Source of the DNA: JAYPHU01 sp964611435
GTDB lineage: Bacteria > Pseudomonadota > Alphaproteobacteria > Rhodospirillales > UBA2165
Direction: 5' to 3'
DNA: 64,000 nucleotides
Assembly: GCA_964611435.1 (NCBI GenBank)
Contig: CAZSXT010000001.1
Coordinates: forward strand, 62,001-126,000
The notes beneath the pieces are model-generated. The model searched no databases and was not told the origin of the DNA. It saw only the letters and a list, made by a program, of their open reading frames with translations. Every line of letters begins with the position of its first letter. The stretch's first letter is position 1. Positions 53,545 through 61,072 of the stretch are shown piece after piece. A program made the translations under genes and the position numbers.

Positions 53545-54000
53545 ATGTCCGCCGCCATTAATATCAGCCGGGTCGATCACTATGGTCTCCGCGTGACCGA
53601 CGTGGAGAAGGCCAAAGCGTTCTACAAGGTCCTGGGGTTCGAGCTGTTTCATGAAGTCGATTTCGACGCGGTGGTTATCCTGAAAAACGCCAATGACGTG
53701 GAGATCAATTTGATCGTCAACGGCGTCGATCTGACCGAAGGCAAGAACATTCTGATGGATGTACCGGAGAAGCATCCCGGCTATACCCACATCGCGCTTA
53801 GGGTGGAGTCAATCCTGGATACGCTCTCGGTCCTGGAAGAAAACAACATCGCCATTTCTCAGGGCCCGGTCACCTTTGGCGGCGACGGGCATGTGTCGGT
53901 GTTCGTGCGCGACCCGGACCGCAACGTGGTCGAACTGCGTGGCCGCAAACAGGATGAAGAGGATATTCCCGGCCTGGTATTCTACGATCCCGAGGGGTGA
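53545..54000 (+). CDS. VOC-family glyoxalase-like protein
   Basis: A 151-residue vicinal-oxygen-chelate protein. Two beta-alpha-beta-beta-beta modules: NISRVDHYGLRVTDVEKAKA with a likely metal His, and YTHIALRVESILDTLSVLEE then FVRDPDRNVVELRG. The HxxxE metal pattern is partly kept. Unknown substrate. AAGGAG lies about seven bases before the ATG. A small membrane protein gene follows at 69 bases. Confidence 0.88.
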   Translation: MSAAINISRVDHYGLRVTDVEKAKAFYKVLGFELFHEVDFDAVVILKNANDVEINLIVNGVDLTEGKNILMDVPEKHPGYTHIALRVESILDTLSVLEENNIAISQGPVTFGGDGHVSVFVRDPDRNVVELRGRKQDEEDIPGLVFYDPEG

Positions 54001-54069
54001 GGAAGGCGAAACGGGCCTCTGGCCTCTGCATAGACACTCCATTGCATTGGAAATTCAATGGAGGGTAAA

Positions 54070-54270
54070 ATGAGCACCATGGTTTCAGAACTATATGACG
54101 CCTTAAAAGAAGCCGGCGCGTCTGAGGGCAAGGCCCAGGCGGCGGCGATCGCTATTGCCGACTATGACAAGCGGTTCGCGATCATTCACTCGGATCTACT
54201 GCTTCTTAAATGGATGGTTGGTTTCAACCTAGCCTTTTCCACAGCAATCGCCTCGAAGCTTTTCCTCTAA
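54070..54270 (+). CDS. Small DUF1640-like single-pass membrane protein
   Basis: A 66-residue protein. N-terminal MSTMVSELYDALKEAGASEG and a C-terminal hydrophobic helix LKWMVGFNLAFSTAIASKLF. This resembles DUF1640 (CCDC90-like) proteins shorn of the long coiled coil; the KWMVG start of the helix is typical. GGAGGG lies about five bases before the ATG at 54070 (an in-frame ATG 12 bases earlier overlaps that site). Function unknown; orientation is opposed to gap. Confidence 0.6.
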   Translation: MSTMVSELYDALKEAGASEGKAQAAAIAIADYDKRFAIIHSDLLLLKWMVGFNLAFSTAIASKLFL

Positions 54271-54309
54271 GCCTCGTTTCCTGATCCACTGCCCGAAATA
54301 AGGTCTCGC

Positions 54310-55317
54310 TTAGAGAAGCGAGCCCATTTTCGTGGCGGTATCAATCATCCGGTTGGAGAAGCCCCATTCATTGTCGTACCAGCTCAGCACGCGGACGAAC
54401 TGGCCCTCGATCACCTGGGTTTCCGGTGTATCGAAGATAGAGCTGTGCGGATTGTGATTGAAATCCGTTGAGACCAGCGGGGCGCTGTTGACGCCCAGGA
54501 TGCCTTTGAGTTCGCCGGCGGCGGCTGTTTCGACCGCTTCGTTCACCGCGTCGACCGATGTTTCCTTGGACGGTACGAACTTGAAGTCGATGACCGACAC
54601 GTTCGGCGTCGGCACCCGGATGGAGGTGCCGTCCAGTTTGCCGTTGAGTTCCGGCAGCACCAGACCGACCGCACGGGCGGCGCCGGTCGAGGTCGGGATC
54701 ATGGAAACAGAGGCGGCGCGGGCGCGATGCAGGTCGCTGTGCAATGTGTCCACTGTACGCTGATCACCGGTGAAGGAGTGAATGGTGGTCATGAACCCGC
54801 GCTCAATCCCGAACGCGTTGTGCATGACATAGGCCACCGGGGCCAGGCAGTTGGTGGTGCAGGACGCGTTGGAGACCACGGTGTGGTCCGCCGTCAATTG
54901 ATCGGAGTTCACGCCGTAGACGATCGTCATGTCCGCGCCGGAAGCCGGGGCGGAAATCAGCACCCGCTTGGCGCCGGCGTCAAGGTGGGCCGAGGCCTTT
55001 TCCTTGCTGGCGAAAAAGCCCGTGCATTCAAGAGCGATATCGACGTTCAATTCCTTCCAAGGCAGGTTTGCCGGGTCCCGTTCGGCGGTGACCCGCACCG
55101 GACCCTGACCGGCGTCCATGGTGTCGCCATCGACTTTGACGTCTTGTGGCAGAATGCCGTGGACCGTGTCGTATTTCAGCAGGTGCGCGTTGGATTCCGT
55201 TGGGCCGAGGTCATTGATGCAGACCACTTCGATGTCCTTCGTATTCCGTTCCAGCATAGCCCGGTACACCAAGCGTCCAATCCGGCCAAATCCATTAATC
55301 GCAACTCTGAGCGCCAT
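54310..55317 (-). CDS. gap: Glyceraldehyde-3-phosphate dehydrogenase, NAD type
   Basis: A 335-residue glycolytic enzyme. NAD-fold MALRVAINGFGRIGRLVYRA with Asp after beta-2 (VVCINDLGP), which favours NAD. Nucleophile C153 in VVSNASCTTNCLAP, then WYDNEWGFSNRM near the C-terminus. ATG at 55317 gives the canonical start; an upstream in-frame extension of 33 codons is not family-like. It is divergent from the DUF4164-zapA operon. tkt, pgk and fba, its usual neighbours in this class, are missing. Confidence 0.96.
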   Translation of the reverse strand: MALRVAINGFGRIGRLVYRAMLERNTKDIEVVCINDLGPTESNAHLLKYDTVHGILPQDVKVDGDTMDAGQGPVRVTAERDPANLPWKELNVDIALECTGFFASKEKASAHLDAGAKRVLISAPASGADMTIVYGVNSDQLTADHTVVSNASCTTNCLAPVAYVMHNAFGIERGFMTTIHSFTGDQRTVDTLHSDLHRARAASVSMIPTSTGAARAVGLVLPELNGKLDGTSIRVPTPNVSVIDFKFVPSKETSVDAVNEAVETAAAGELKGILGVNSAPLVSTDFNHNPHSSIFDTPETQVIEGQFVRVLSWYDNEWGFSNRMIDTATKMGSLL

Positions 55318-55479
55318 TTTTGTCTCCGTTCGTCTTTGGTAAATCTGAAAATCGCGGGCGCGCGCGTCGCCCCCTGGACTGCGGGGCAACATTGTCGGGA
55401 ATCCCCTGGCAGTCAACAGGCAATTTTTCTGTTAAACGGGGCGAGATGAGCGGTTGACGGTTTTGGTCTTCCCGGCCTA

Positions 55480-55761
55480 ATGTGCCGCCTTAATGAGAGG
55501 CTTGAAGAAATCTTGGCAACCGGTTCTACCCAAAGCAATATTTCCGTAACACAAGCGAAGCAGCGGTTGAATTCCGCGCTTGATCGCCTGGATGCCGCGT
55601 TGGCTAATAAGTCGGGGGCGCCGGCGGACGATAGTGGTCTGCAGGCGGAACTTGATGCCGCCCGTAAAGAAATCACCGACCTCAAGAATAAGAATCAAAC
55701 TGTGTCCGCCCGTTTGGATACGGCCATCGGCAATCTGAAGACGATTCTGGGAGATAAATGA
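55480..55761 (+). CDS. DUF4164-family coiled-coil protein
   Basis: A 93-residue helical protein: ISVTQAKQRLNSALDRLDAA, then LQAELDAARKEITDLKNKNQ. It precedes zapA with a one-base gap (stop TGA, C, then GTG), so the two are co-translated; DUF4164 next to zapA is a common alphaproteobacterial arrangement and suggests a link to cell division. Start at 55480 is tentative: no ribosome site is obvious, while an in-frame TTG at 55513 has GAGAGG twelve bases upstream. Confidence 0.8.
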   Translation: MCRLNERLEEILATGSTQSNISVTQAKQRLNSALDRLDAALANKSGAPADDSGLQAELDAARKEITDLKNKNQTVSARLDTAIGNLKTILGDK

Positions 55762-55762
55762 C

Positions 55763-56095
55763 GTGGCCCAGATTTCCGTCACCATTAACAATCGGAAATA
55801 TGACATTGCGTGCGATGACGGGCAGGAAGCACACCTTACCCGGCTTGCCCAATATGTAGACCGACGGGTAGACGAGCTGGTGGCCGCGGTCGGCCAGGTC
55901 GGCGATGCCCGGCTGCTGGTGATGGTCAGTCTCTTGGTGGCGGATGAATTGTCCGAGGTGTACACCGAACTGGATCAGCTTAGGAACGACCGCCGGCCCG
56001 GTAATGCGCCGACCGCCGCGCCGCCGGCGTTTACCGCAACCGAGATCGAAGCCTTGGCCGAACGCATCGAAAAGATTGCCCAGAGTCTTGAATAG
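55763..56095 (+). CDS. zapA: Cell division protein ZapA
   Basis: A 110-residue FtsZ-ring stabiliser. VTINNRKYDIACDDGQEAHL, LAQYVDRRVDELVAAVGQ and LLVMVSLLVADELSEVYTEL form the ZapA fold and oligomer helices, followed by a linker and a C-terminal helix. GTG start directly behind the DUF4164 stop. 6S RNA follows at 56109, the arrangement found in many proteobacteria (zapA-ssrS-fau). Confidence 0.93.
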   Translation: MAQISVTINNRKYDIACDDGQEAHLTRLAQYVDRRVDELVAAVGQVGDARLLVMVSLLVADELSEVYTELDQLRNDRRPGNAPTAAPPAFTATEIEALAERIEKIAQSLE

Positions 56096-56108
56096 ACCTA
56101 CATTAGGT

Positions 56109-56272
56109 GCGGGCAGACGCTGCGGGGTGCGTGGCGCATGTAAAATCTCCGGGGCCAATATACACGTACCGGGAGCTGTCCCTGCCGGGCTCGTGGGCCC
56201 GGCATACGGCGCCCACCTAGACCTTTGGGCCTAGGAAGATTCGATGCAAGACGGCTCACGCGGCGTCCCCGC
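56109..56272 (+). ncRNA. ssrS: 6S RNA
   Basis: A 164-base sequence between zapA and fau, the conserved place of 6S RNA. The ends pair into a long interrupted terminal stem: GCGGG, GACGC, GCG and TG on the 5' side pair with matching blocks of GGCTCACGCGGCGTCCCCGC at the 3' end. The interior includes GC-rich hairpins (e.g. GCCGGGCTC...GGGCCCGGC) and an open central segment, as expected of a sigma70 promoter mimic. Ends are assigned from the stem and may be a few bases off. Inferred from synteny plus fold; no database search was possible. Confidence 0.85.
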
Positions 56273-56292
56273 TTATTCGATCAAGGATCATC

Positions 56293-56883
56293 GTGCTGAT
56301 CTCCTCTCACGCAACCCATAAGAAGTCGCTCCGCGCCGAGGCCTTGGCGCGGCGGCGGGTGCTGGCGTCTGAATTCGACGATGCGGCTGGTCAGGCGCTC
56401 GCGTCCATGTTGATCGAACAAATTTCAGGATGCAAAGCTGTCGCCGCTTATTGGCCCATGCGGGACGAGATCGACGTAAGGCCGGTTCTCCATGTTTTGG
56501 CGGCGGATGGCAAAGACACCTTTCTCCCCGTCGTGGAAACCAAAAACGCCCCATTGATTTTTCGCCGTTGGCGGCCGGACGATGCGCTGGTGCGCTCGAG
56601 CTTTGGTGTCGAGGAACCATCGGCGGATCAGCCAACAGGCGTTCCCGATTGTCTGATCATTCCACTACTGGCGTTCGACCGGGGCGGCTACCGGCTGGGC
56701 TATGGCGGCGGGTTTTACGACCGGACCATTGCCGCCTTGAAAGAAACCGGTCCCTGTCTGACCATCGGCGCCGCCTATGCCGGACAGATGATGGACCCTT
56801 TGCCCCGGGAAAGTCATGATCAGCCGTTAGACAAAATTGTGACCGAGAAAGGCGTGATGACTTTCGGGACCACGCGAACATGA
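56293..56883 (+). CDS. fau: 5-formyltetrahydrofolate cyclo-ligase
   Basis: A 196-residue folate enzyme converting 5-formyl-THF to 5,10-methenyl-THF with ATP. Seen: KKSLRAEALARRRVLASEFD, VAAYWPMRDEIDVRPVL and C-terminal LLAFDRGGYRLGYGGGFYDR, the MTHFS signature. GTG start with AAGGA six bases upstream. Directly follows 6S RNA and may be on the same transcript, as in E. coli. Overlaps the next gene by four bases. Confidence 0.93.
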   Translation: MLISSHATHKKSLRAEALARRRVLASEFDDAAGQALASMLIEQISGCKAVAAYWPMRDEIDVRPVLHVLAADGKDTFLPVVETKNAPLIFRRWRPDDALVRSSFGVEEPSADQPTGVPDCLIIPLLAFDRGGYRLGYGGGFYDRTIAALKETGPCLTIGAAYAGQMMDPLPRESHDQPLDKIVTEKGVMTFGTTRT

Positions 56884-57689
56884 AGCTCATTTATTTCGGA
56901 GACGTTGTGGGTAAATCGGGGCGCACCGTCCTGCTGGACGTGCTGCCGGGTTTACTGGACAGGCTGTCACCGGACTTCGTCATGGTGAACGGCGAGAACG
57001 CCGCACACGGGTTCGGCATCACTGGCAGCATCTGCGAGAAGTTCTTTGACGCGGGCGTGGATGTGATCACCACGGGCAACCACGCCTGGGACCAGAAAGA
57101 GATCATCGAGTACATCAAAACCGAACCGCGGCTTCTCCGTCCATTGAACTATCCGGAAACGACGCCGGGTCTGGGTAGTGGCGTGTTCGAGGCGCGGGAC
57201 GGCAGCAAGGTTCTGGTGGCGCAAGTCATGGGCCGGTTGTTTATGGACCCGTTGGATGATCCGTTCGCCGCGATCGACAAAGCGGTAAAAGGCGCGGTCC
57301 TGGGCGATGATATCGACTGCATCGTTGTCGATATCCATGCCGAGGCGACCAGCGAGAAAATGTCCATGGGGCATTACCTGGATGGCCGGGCGTCTATGGT
57401 GGTCGGCACCCATTCTCACGTGCCCACGGCGGATGCTCAAATCTTGCCAGGCGGCACGGCCTACCAAACCGACCTCGGCATGTGCGGCGATTATAACTCC
57501 GTCATCGGTATGAAGAAGGAGGCCGCCATCGGCCGGTTCCTGAAGACCATGCCGTCAGAACGACTGGAACCGGCAGAGGAAGCCGGCACGGCCTGCGGCA
57601 TCTATTTGGAAACGGACAATGCGACCGGGCTCGCCGTACGTGTGGAGCCGCTGCGCATTGGCAGCCGCCTCAAGGAAGCTAATTTGTGA
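56880..57689 (+). CDS. YmdB-family metallophosphoesterase
   Basis: A 269-residue phosphodiesterase of the TIGR00282/YmdB group (Bacillus YmdB hydrolyses cyclic nucleotides). Metal ligands in GDVVGKSGRTVLLD, VMVNGENAAHGFGI, TTGNHAWDQKEI, DIHAEATSEK and GTHSHVPTAD. ATG overlaps the fau stop by four bases; the following secreted-protein gene overlaps its end by four bases. Coexistence with a nucleotide cyclase (44431) makes cAMP/cGMP turnover thinkable, which is inference. Confidence 0.92.
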   Translation: MKLIYFGDVVGKSGRTVLLDVLPGLLDRLSPDFVMVNGENAAHGFGITGSICEKFFDAGVDVITTGNHAWDQKEIIEYIKTEPRLLRPLNYPETTPGLGSGVFEARDGSKVLVAQVMGRLFMDPLDDPFAAIDKAVKGAVLGDDIDCIVVDIHAEATSEKMSMGHYLDGRASMVVGTHSHVPTADAQILPGGTAYQTDLGMCGDYNSVIGMKKEAAIGRFLKTMPSERLEPAEEAGTACGIYLETDNATGLAVRVEPLRIGSRLKEANL

Positions 57690-58168
57690 AACGGCTCATC
57701 GTCATTGCCGCGGCTATGTTCGCCGCCCTTGGATCAACTGCAACGGCGCAGCCGGTCGATCCCGGAAACGGGACCTGGTTTCTCTGTGAGTACGCCCACA
57801 GCAAAATCCCTCCATCGGACAATTGCGCCATGCTGGACGACGACGGATTCATGGTCCGCGACGGTGTGGTCTTTCATGTGAAGGTCACCGACAGTCAGGA
57901 AGCCAACTGCCGGGGAGATCGCGCCGGCAATTGCTTCAAGCGAACTGTTGAGAAAATCACCACAGAATTTGGCCGGATCGGTCCCATTGAAGTGGCGTCT
58001 TCTTATTTGGCGGTCGACTATTTCGGTTGTATCCAGAGCTATGATTTCAGCCCGAAAGGCTCGTATGTGGAAATTCGGCCCGCAGAAGAACGCTGCTTTT
58101 GGACGCCGGACAAACATTATTATCTGGCGCGCTACGAGGGCCGGATCAAACTGATTGAAGACGATTAA
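57686..58168 (+). CDS. Secreted hypothetical protein, cysteine-rich
   Basis: A 160-residue protein with a signal peptide (MKRLIVIAAAMFAALGSTAT, cleavage near ATAQ-PV). The mature part holds seven or so cysteines (FLCEY, DNCAM, ANCRG, GNCFK, FGCIQ, ERCFW), implying disulphides in the periplasm. No known domain recognised. GTG start overlaps the stop of the YmdB gene (GTGA), so it is translationally coupled, and the AhpD-like gene follows after 14 bases. Confidence 0.7.
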   Translation: MKRLIVIAAAMFAALGSTATAQPVDPGNGTWFLCEYAHSKIPPSDNCAMLDDDGFMVRDGVVFHVKVTDSQEANCRGDRAGNCFKRTVEKITTEFGRIGPIEVASSYLAVDYFGCIQSYDFSPKGSYVEIRPAEERCFWTPDKHYYLARYEGRIKLIEDD

Positions 58169-58182
58169 GGGAGGAAACAAAC

Positions 58183-58800
58183 ATGGCCGACAAACCCGCG
58201 CGTGAGACGCCGGAACAACTACCGCAGATATCCAAGCTGCCGATCCCGGACGTGGAAACCTTGCCAGAAGACCTGCAAAAATACATCCGGGTCTGCGATG
58301 AGAAGCTGGGCTATGTCCCCAACGTGGTCCTGTCTTATACGTTTCGCCCTGAAAAACTCCGGACTTTTATCTCCAAGTATGACGAGATGATGTTGAAGGA
58401 CGAGCATACGACGCTCACCCGGCTGGAACGGGAAATGATCGCGGTCGTGGTCTCTTCTTATAACCACTGCCTCTATTGCATCACGTCCCATGGCCAGGCG
58501 GTGCGGGAGTTTTCTGGCGACCCGCTTCTGGGCGATATTCTGGCCACCAACTACCGAGAAGCAAACCTGTCAGAGCGCCACATGGCAATGCTCGATTTTG
58601 CCTGGCACATGACGGCCAACCCGGCGGAGACCACAGATGCGCACCGGCAAAAACTTTATGACGCCGGCCTGACCGCGGAAGAAATCTTCGATGTCGCCGA
58701 TGTGATTGCGTATTTTAACTATACCAACCGGATGGCGCTCGCCACCGGCATGGCGCCCAACAAGATTTACTTTGGTATGGACCGGCTGAAGCCGGAATAA
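58183..58800 (+). CDS. AhpD-like peroxidase-related protein (carboxymuconolactone decarboxylase family)
   Basis: A 205-residue helical protein. Redox motif HCLYCITSHGQAVRE, with Cys-x-x-Cys and the following His, matches AhpD and peroxidase-related enzymes (TIGR01926). Length is a bit above the 180-195 of the family. It follows the cysteine-rich secreted gene with a GGGAGG ribosome site seven bases before the ATG. May supply thiol-dependent peroxide defence together with the selenoperoxiredoxin and GST downstream; that link is inference. Confidence 0.88.
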   Translation: MADKPARETPEQLPQISKLPIPDVETLPEDLQKYIRVCDEKLGYVPNVVLSYTFRPEKLRTFISKYDEMMLKDEHTTLTRLEREMIAVVVSSYNHCLYCITSHGQAVREFSGDPLLGDILATNYREANLSERHMAMLDFAWHMTANPAETTDAHRQKLYDAGLTAEEIFDVADVIAYFNYTNRMALATGMAPNKIYFGMDRLKPE

Positions 58801-58803
58801 GAG

Positions 58804-59097
58804 TTATTCGACGCCCTCGATCATGCGGAGATCGCGGGTCACGCCGTTATCCAATACTTTGAGCGCATCCTGGTAACCGGGACTGTCGTGCAGTGCGATG
58901 GCCTGATCCACAGAGTCAAATTCGATGATGGTGGTGCGTTCCATGATGCCTGCTTCGTACACCTTGGTGGGCATGCCGCGGGTGATGAACGTGCCGCCGA
59001 ACTTCTCGATTTCGGGGCCGGCCATCTCGGCATAGGCCTGAAGTTTTTCCATGTCGTGAATTTCGCGATAGATCGCGACCCAATATCCCTTCGCCAT
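58804..59097 (-). CDS. DUF1330-family small protein
   Basis: A 97-residue dimeric alpha-beta-barrel-like protein. MAKGYWVAIYREIHDMEKLQ, IEKFGGTFITRG and FDSVDQAIALHDSPGYQDAL match DUF1330, small stress-associated proteins with unknown function. GGGAGGAGACTT lies upstream on its strand. Its stop is four bases from the convergent AhpD-like stop. Confidence 0.87.
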   Translation of the reverse strand: MAKGYWVAIYREIHDMEKLQAYAEMAGPEIEKFGGTFITRGMPTKVYEAGIMERTTIIEFDSVDQAIALHDSPGYQDALKVLDNGVTRDLRMIEGVE

Positions 59098-59181
59098 AAG
59101 TCTCCTCCCGTAGGCTGGTCAGCCGGCAGGATAGGTGAGGGGGAAGGCCGGGTAAACGTCGCAATGACTTGGGGCAGGACC

Positions 59182-60396
59182 CTAAGGATTGTTCACGTGT
59201 TGCAGGAGTTCCTTGGAAACGGAATGTTCCAACGCTTCCATCAATCTGGCCGGGCTGACAGGCTTGCCCAGGAAGCCGTTGACGCCGAGCTTCTTGGCGG
59301 CGACCACCAAATCCTTGGTTGCTTTCGAGGTAACCATGACAAAGGCCTGCTTGGGGGGCTTGGCGCGAATGCGCTTTAACAGCTCCAATCCGTCAACGCC
59401 CGGCATTTGCCAGTCGCTGATGATCACGTCAAATTCCTCGTGATGGTTCTCCATTAGGTCCAGAACCTCGGCGCCGTCCGCGGCCATGCGCACATTGCGG
59501 ATTTTCAACTCACGGAGCATGGCGTGCAGCAAATCGCGCACCAAGGTTTCGTCATCGACCACCAGGACGCGGGGCCCGGGGAGAATTTCCGGGTTGGCCT
59601 GTTGTTTTTGCACCTGGATTTCCCACTCGGCTTTTTTCTCGCTGGAATTGATTGACAGTTCCAGGTCTTTCCAACCGCGTTTGTCCTCGTTGGTCACACC
59701 GCCCTGGCCGCCCGTCTTTGCGACAGATGGGGAATCCGCAGCCGGCCCGGCGGATTTGGCGGCAGCGCCCACGGCAACGCCTGGTCCTTTGATGGCGGCG
59801 GCCTTGTCGCCTGTGCCTTGGGCGACGCCGGGTCCCTTTACCTTGGCGGGGCGTTCGGCTTCTTGATAAAGCGGTTCAATTTTGCCCCTTGGCTTTTCTT
59901 CTTCGGCGACAGGCACCGGGGTCTTTTTCTTTTCGTCAACGAATGCCTTGATGAAAGCGTCGCGCAGCAAGTGTTCGCCGACCGCGTTCACGTTTTTTTG
60001 CGCTTCGATCCAGCCGTCCTCGTCATTGAGGGAGAAGCGCATGAAGAACAGATTTTCGTCGTCGTTGAATTTGGCTTTGCCCTTCATGCCGATGTTACGG
60101 TCAAAATGGTTCTCGCAGAACTTGATCATCTTCGAGGCGCTTTCCGTGCCCGGCATGATGTTGATGGCTTCCAAGATGGGGAACGGGTCGAATACATAGA
60201 CCATCTCGGAATCGCCTTTGGCCAGCGCATGGTTCTCATGGCCGTCGCCTTTGCGCAGTACGTCGGACAGGCTCACCTTTTTGTTGGGGCCATCGTCGTC
60301 AACGAGGATCGTACCGGAGTCTAGATCCACGCCGTCGACCAAATCGCCGTCGTCATTATTGTCGTGGAAGACTTTGTTCAGAGTCGTTTTCAGCAT
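59182..60396 (-). CDS. CheY-like response regulator with long N-terminal extension
   Basis: A 404-residue protein. The N-terminal 155 residues have a mixed alpha/beta domain of unknown type (KGDSEMVYVFDPFPILEAIN, NHFDRNIGMKGKAKFNDDEN). A low-complexity linker (about 160-260) repeats a KGPGVA unit. The C-terminal receiver (about 275-400) is complete: VLVVDDETLVRDLLHAMLRE, VIISDWQMPGVDGLELL, VMVTSKATKD and FLGKPVS, with the phospho-Asp in the DWQMP motif. Possibly works with CheZ (9720) but no kinase is adjacent. Confidence 0.85.
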   Translation of the reverse strand: MLKTTLNKVFHDNNDDGDLVDGVDLDSGTILVDDDGPNKKVSLSDVLRKGDGHENHALAKGDSEMVYVFDPFPILEAINIMPGTESASKMIKFCENHFDRNIGMKGKAKFNDDENLFFMRFSLNDEDGWIEAQKNVNAVGEHLLRDAFIKAFVDEKKKTPVPVAEEEKPRGKIEPLYQEAERPAKVKGPGVAQGTGDKAAAIKGPGVAVGAAAKSAGPAADSPSVAKTGGQGGVTNEDKRGWKDLELSINSSEKKAEWEIQVQKQQANPEILPGPRVLVVDDETLVRDLLHAMLRELKIRNVRMAADGAEVLDLMENHHEEFDVIISDWQMPGVDGLELLKRIRAKPPKQAFVMVTSKATKDLVVAAKKLGVNGFLGKPVSPARLMEALEHSVSKELLQHVNNP

Positions 60397-60609
60397 GGAT
60401 TGGTCCTTGATCGCCCTTCCTCCAGGGCCGTATTCCGATTTTTCCAGGCATTAATGATAATGCCTCGCAGTAACAGGGCCATGACGGATGAACGAATATC
60501 ATGTAAACACATGTAACAGTCCGGAAAGCCTTGGAATACCGCCTTGCCGGGGATAGTCTTCCGTATGAGATTTCTGTTTTGGCTCTTAGCGAAAATCACG
60601 AGGTGGAAT

Positions 60610-61062
60610 ATGTCCATGATCGCAACCGGTGGGGCGGCTCCCGCCTTCACCATGACCAACCAGGATGGGCAGGCGGTCTCGCTCTCAGACTTTGCCGGCC
60701 GCTACGTCCTGATGTGGTGGTATCCCAAAGCCGATACCCCCGGCTGAACCATCGAAGGCAACGGGTTCCGTGATCGAATCCAAGACTTTGATAACCAGAA
60801 TTGCACCGTGTTGGGGGTCAGTTTCGATTCCACCGACGCCAACAAGGCGTTCAAAGAAAAGTTCGACTTTCCCTATGATTTGCTGAGCGATACCGACAAA
60901 GCCGCGTCGGTGAGTTTCGGCGCGGCAACTGACGCCGGCGCGGAGAAAGCGACCCGGGTCTCCGTCCTTATCTCGCCGGACGGCAAGATTGCCAAGGTGT
61001 ATGACACGGTGACGCCAGCCGAGCATCCGGATCAGGTGCTGGCCGACCTGAAATCGCTGTAA
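60610..61062 (+). CDS. Peroxiredoxin (BCP/PrxQ type), probable selenoprotein with TGA-encoded Sec46
   Basis: A 150-residue thiol peroxidase if the TGA at 60745-60747 is read as selenocysteine. The frame runs MIATGGAAPAFTMTNQDG, WWYPKADTPG, then TGA, TIEGNGFRDRIQDF, VLGVSFDSTDANKAF, KATRVSVLISPDGKIAKVYD without other disruption. The TGA is exactly at the peroxidatic cysteine of TPGCT. A possible bacterial SECIS hairpin, ACGG-GTT-CCGT at 60761-60771, starts 13 bases downstream with a G first in the loop and outer TCGA/TCGA pairing. The usual resolving Cys five residues on is Asn. Start ATG at 60610 has GAGG six bases upstream. A stop-mutated pseudogene is the alternative. Conventional callers would split this gene in two. 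Confidence 0.8.
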
Positions 61063-61072
61063 GGGAGACGGT

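Noticed and set aside
53545..54270. VOC gene plus small membrane protein as a toxin-antitoxin pair
   Set aside because: The two genes are 69 bases apart, the VOC protein is enzyme-like, and the small protein resembles DUF1640, not a toxin.
54305..54330. Inverted repeat CTCGCTT/AAGCGAG as gap terminator
   Set aside because: It overlaps the last codons of gap and has no T-run on the minus strand; the weak TTTT on the plus strand is not convincing.
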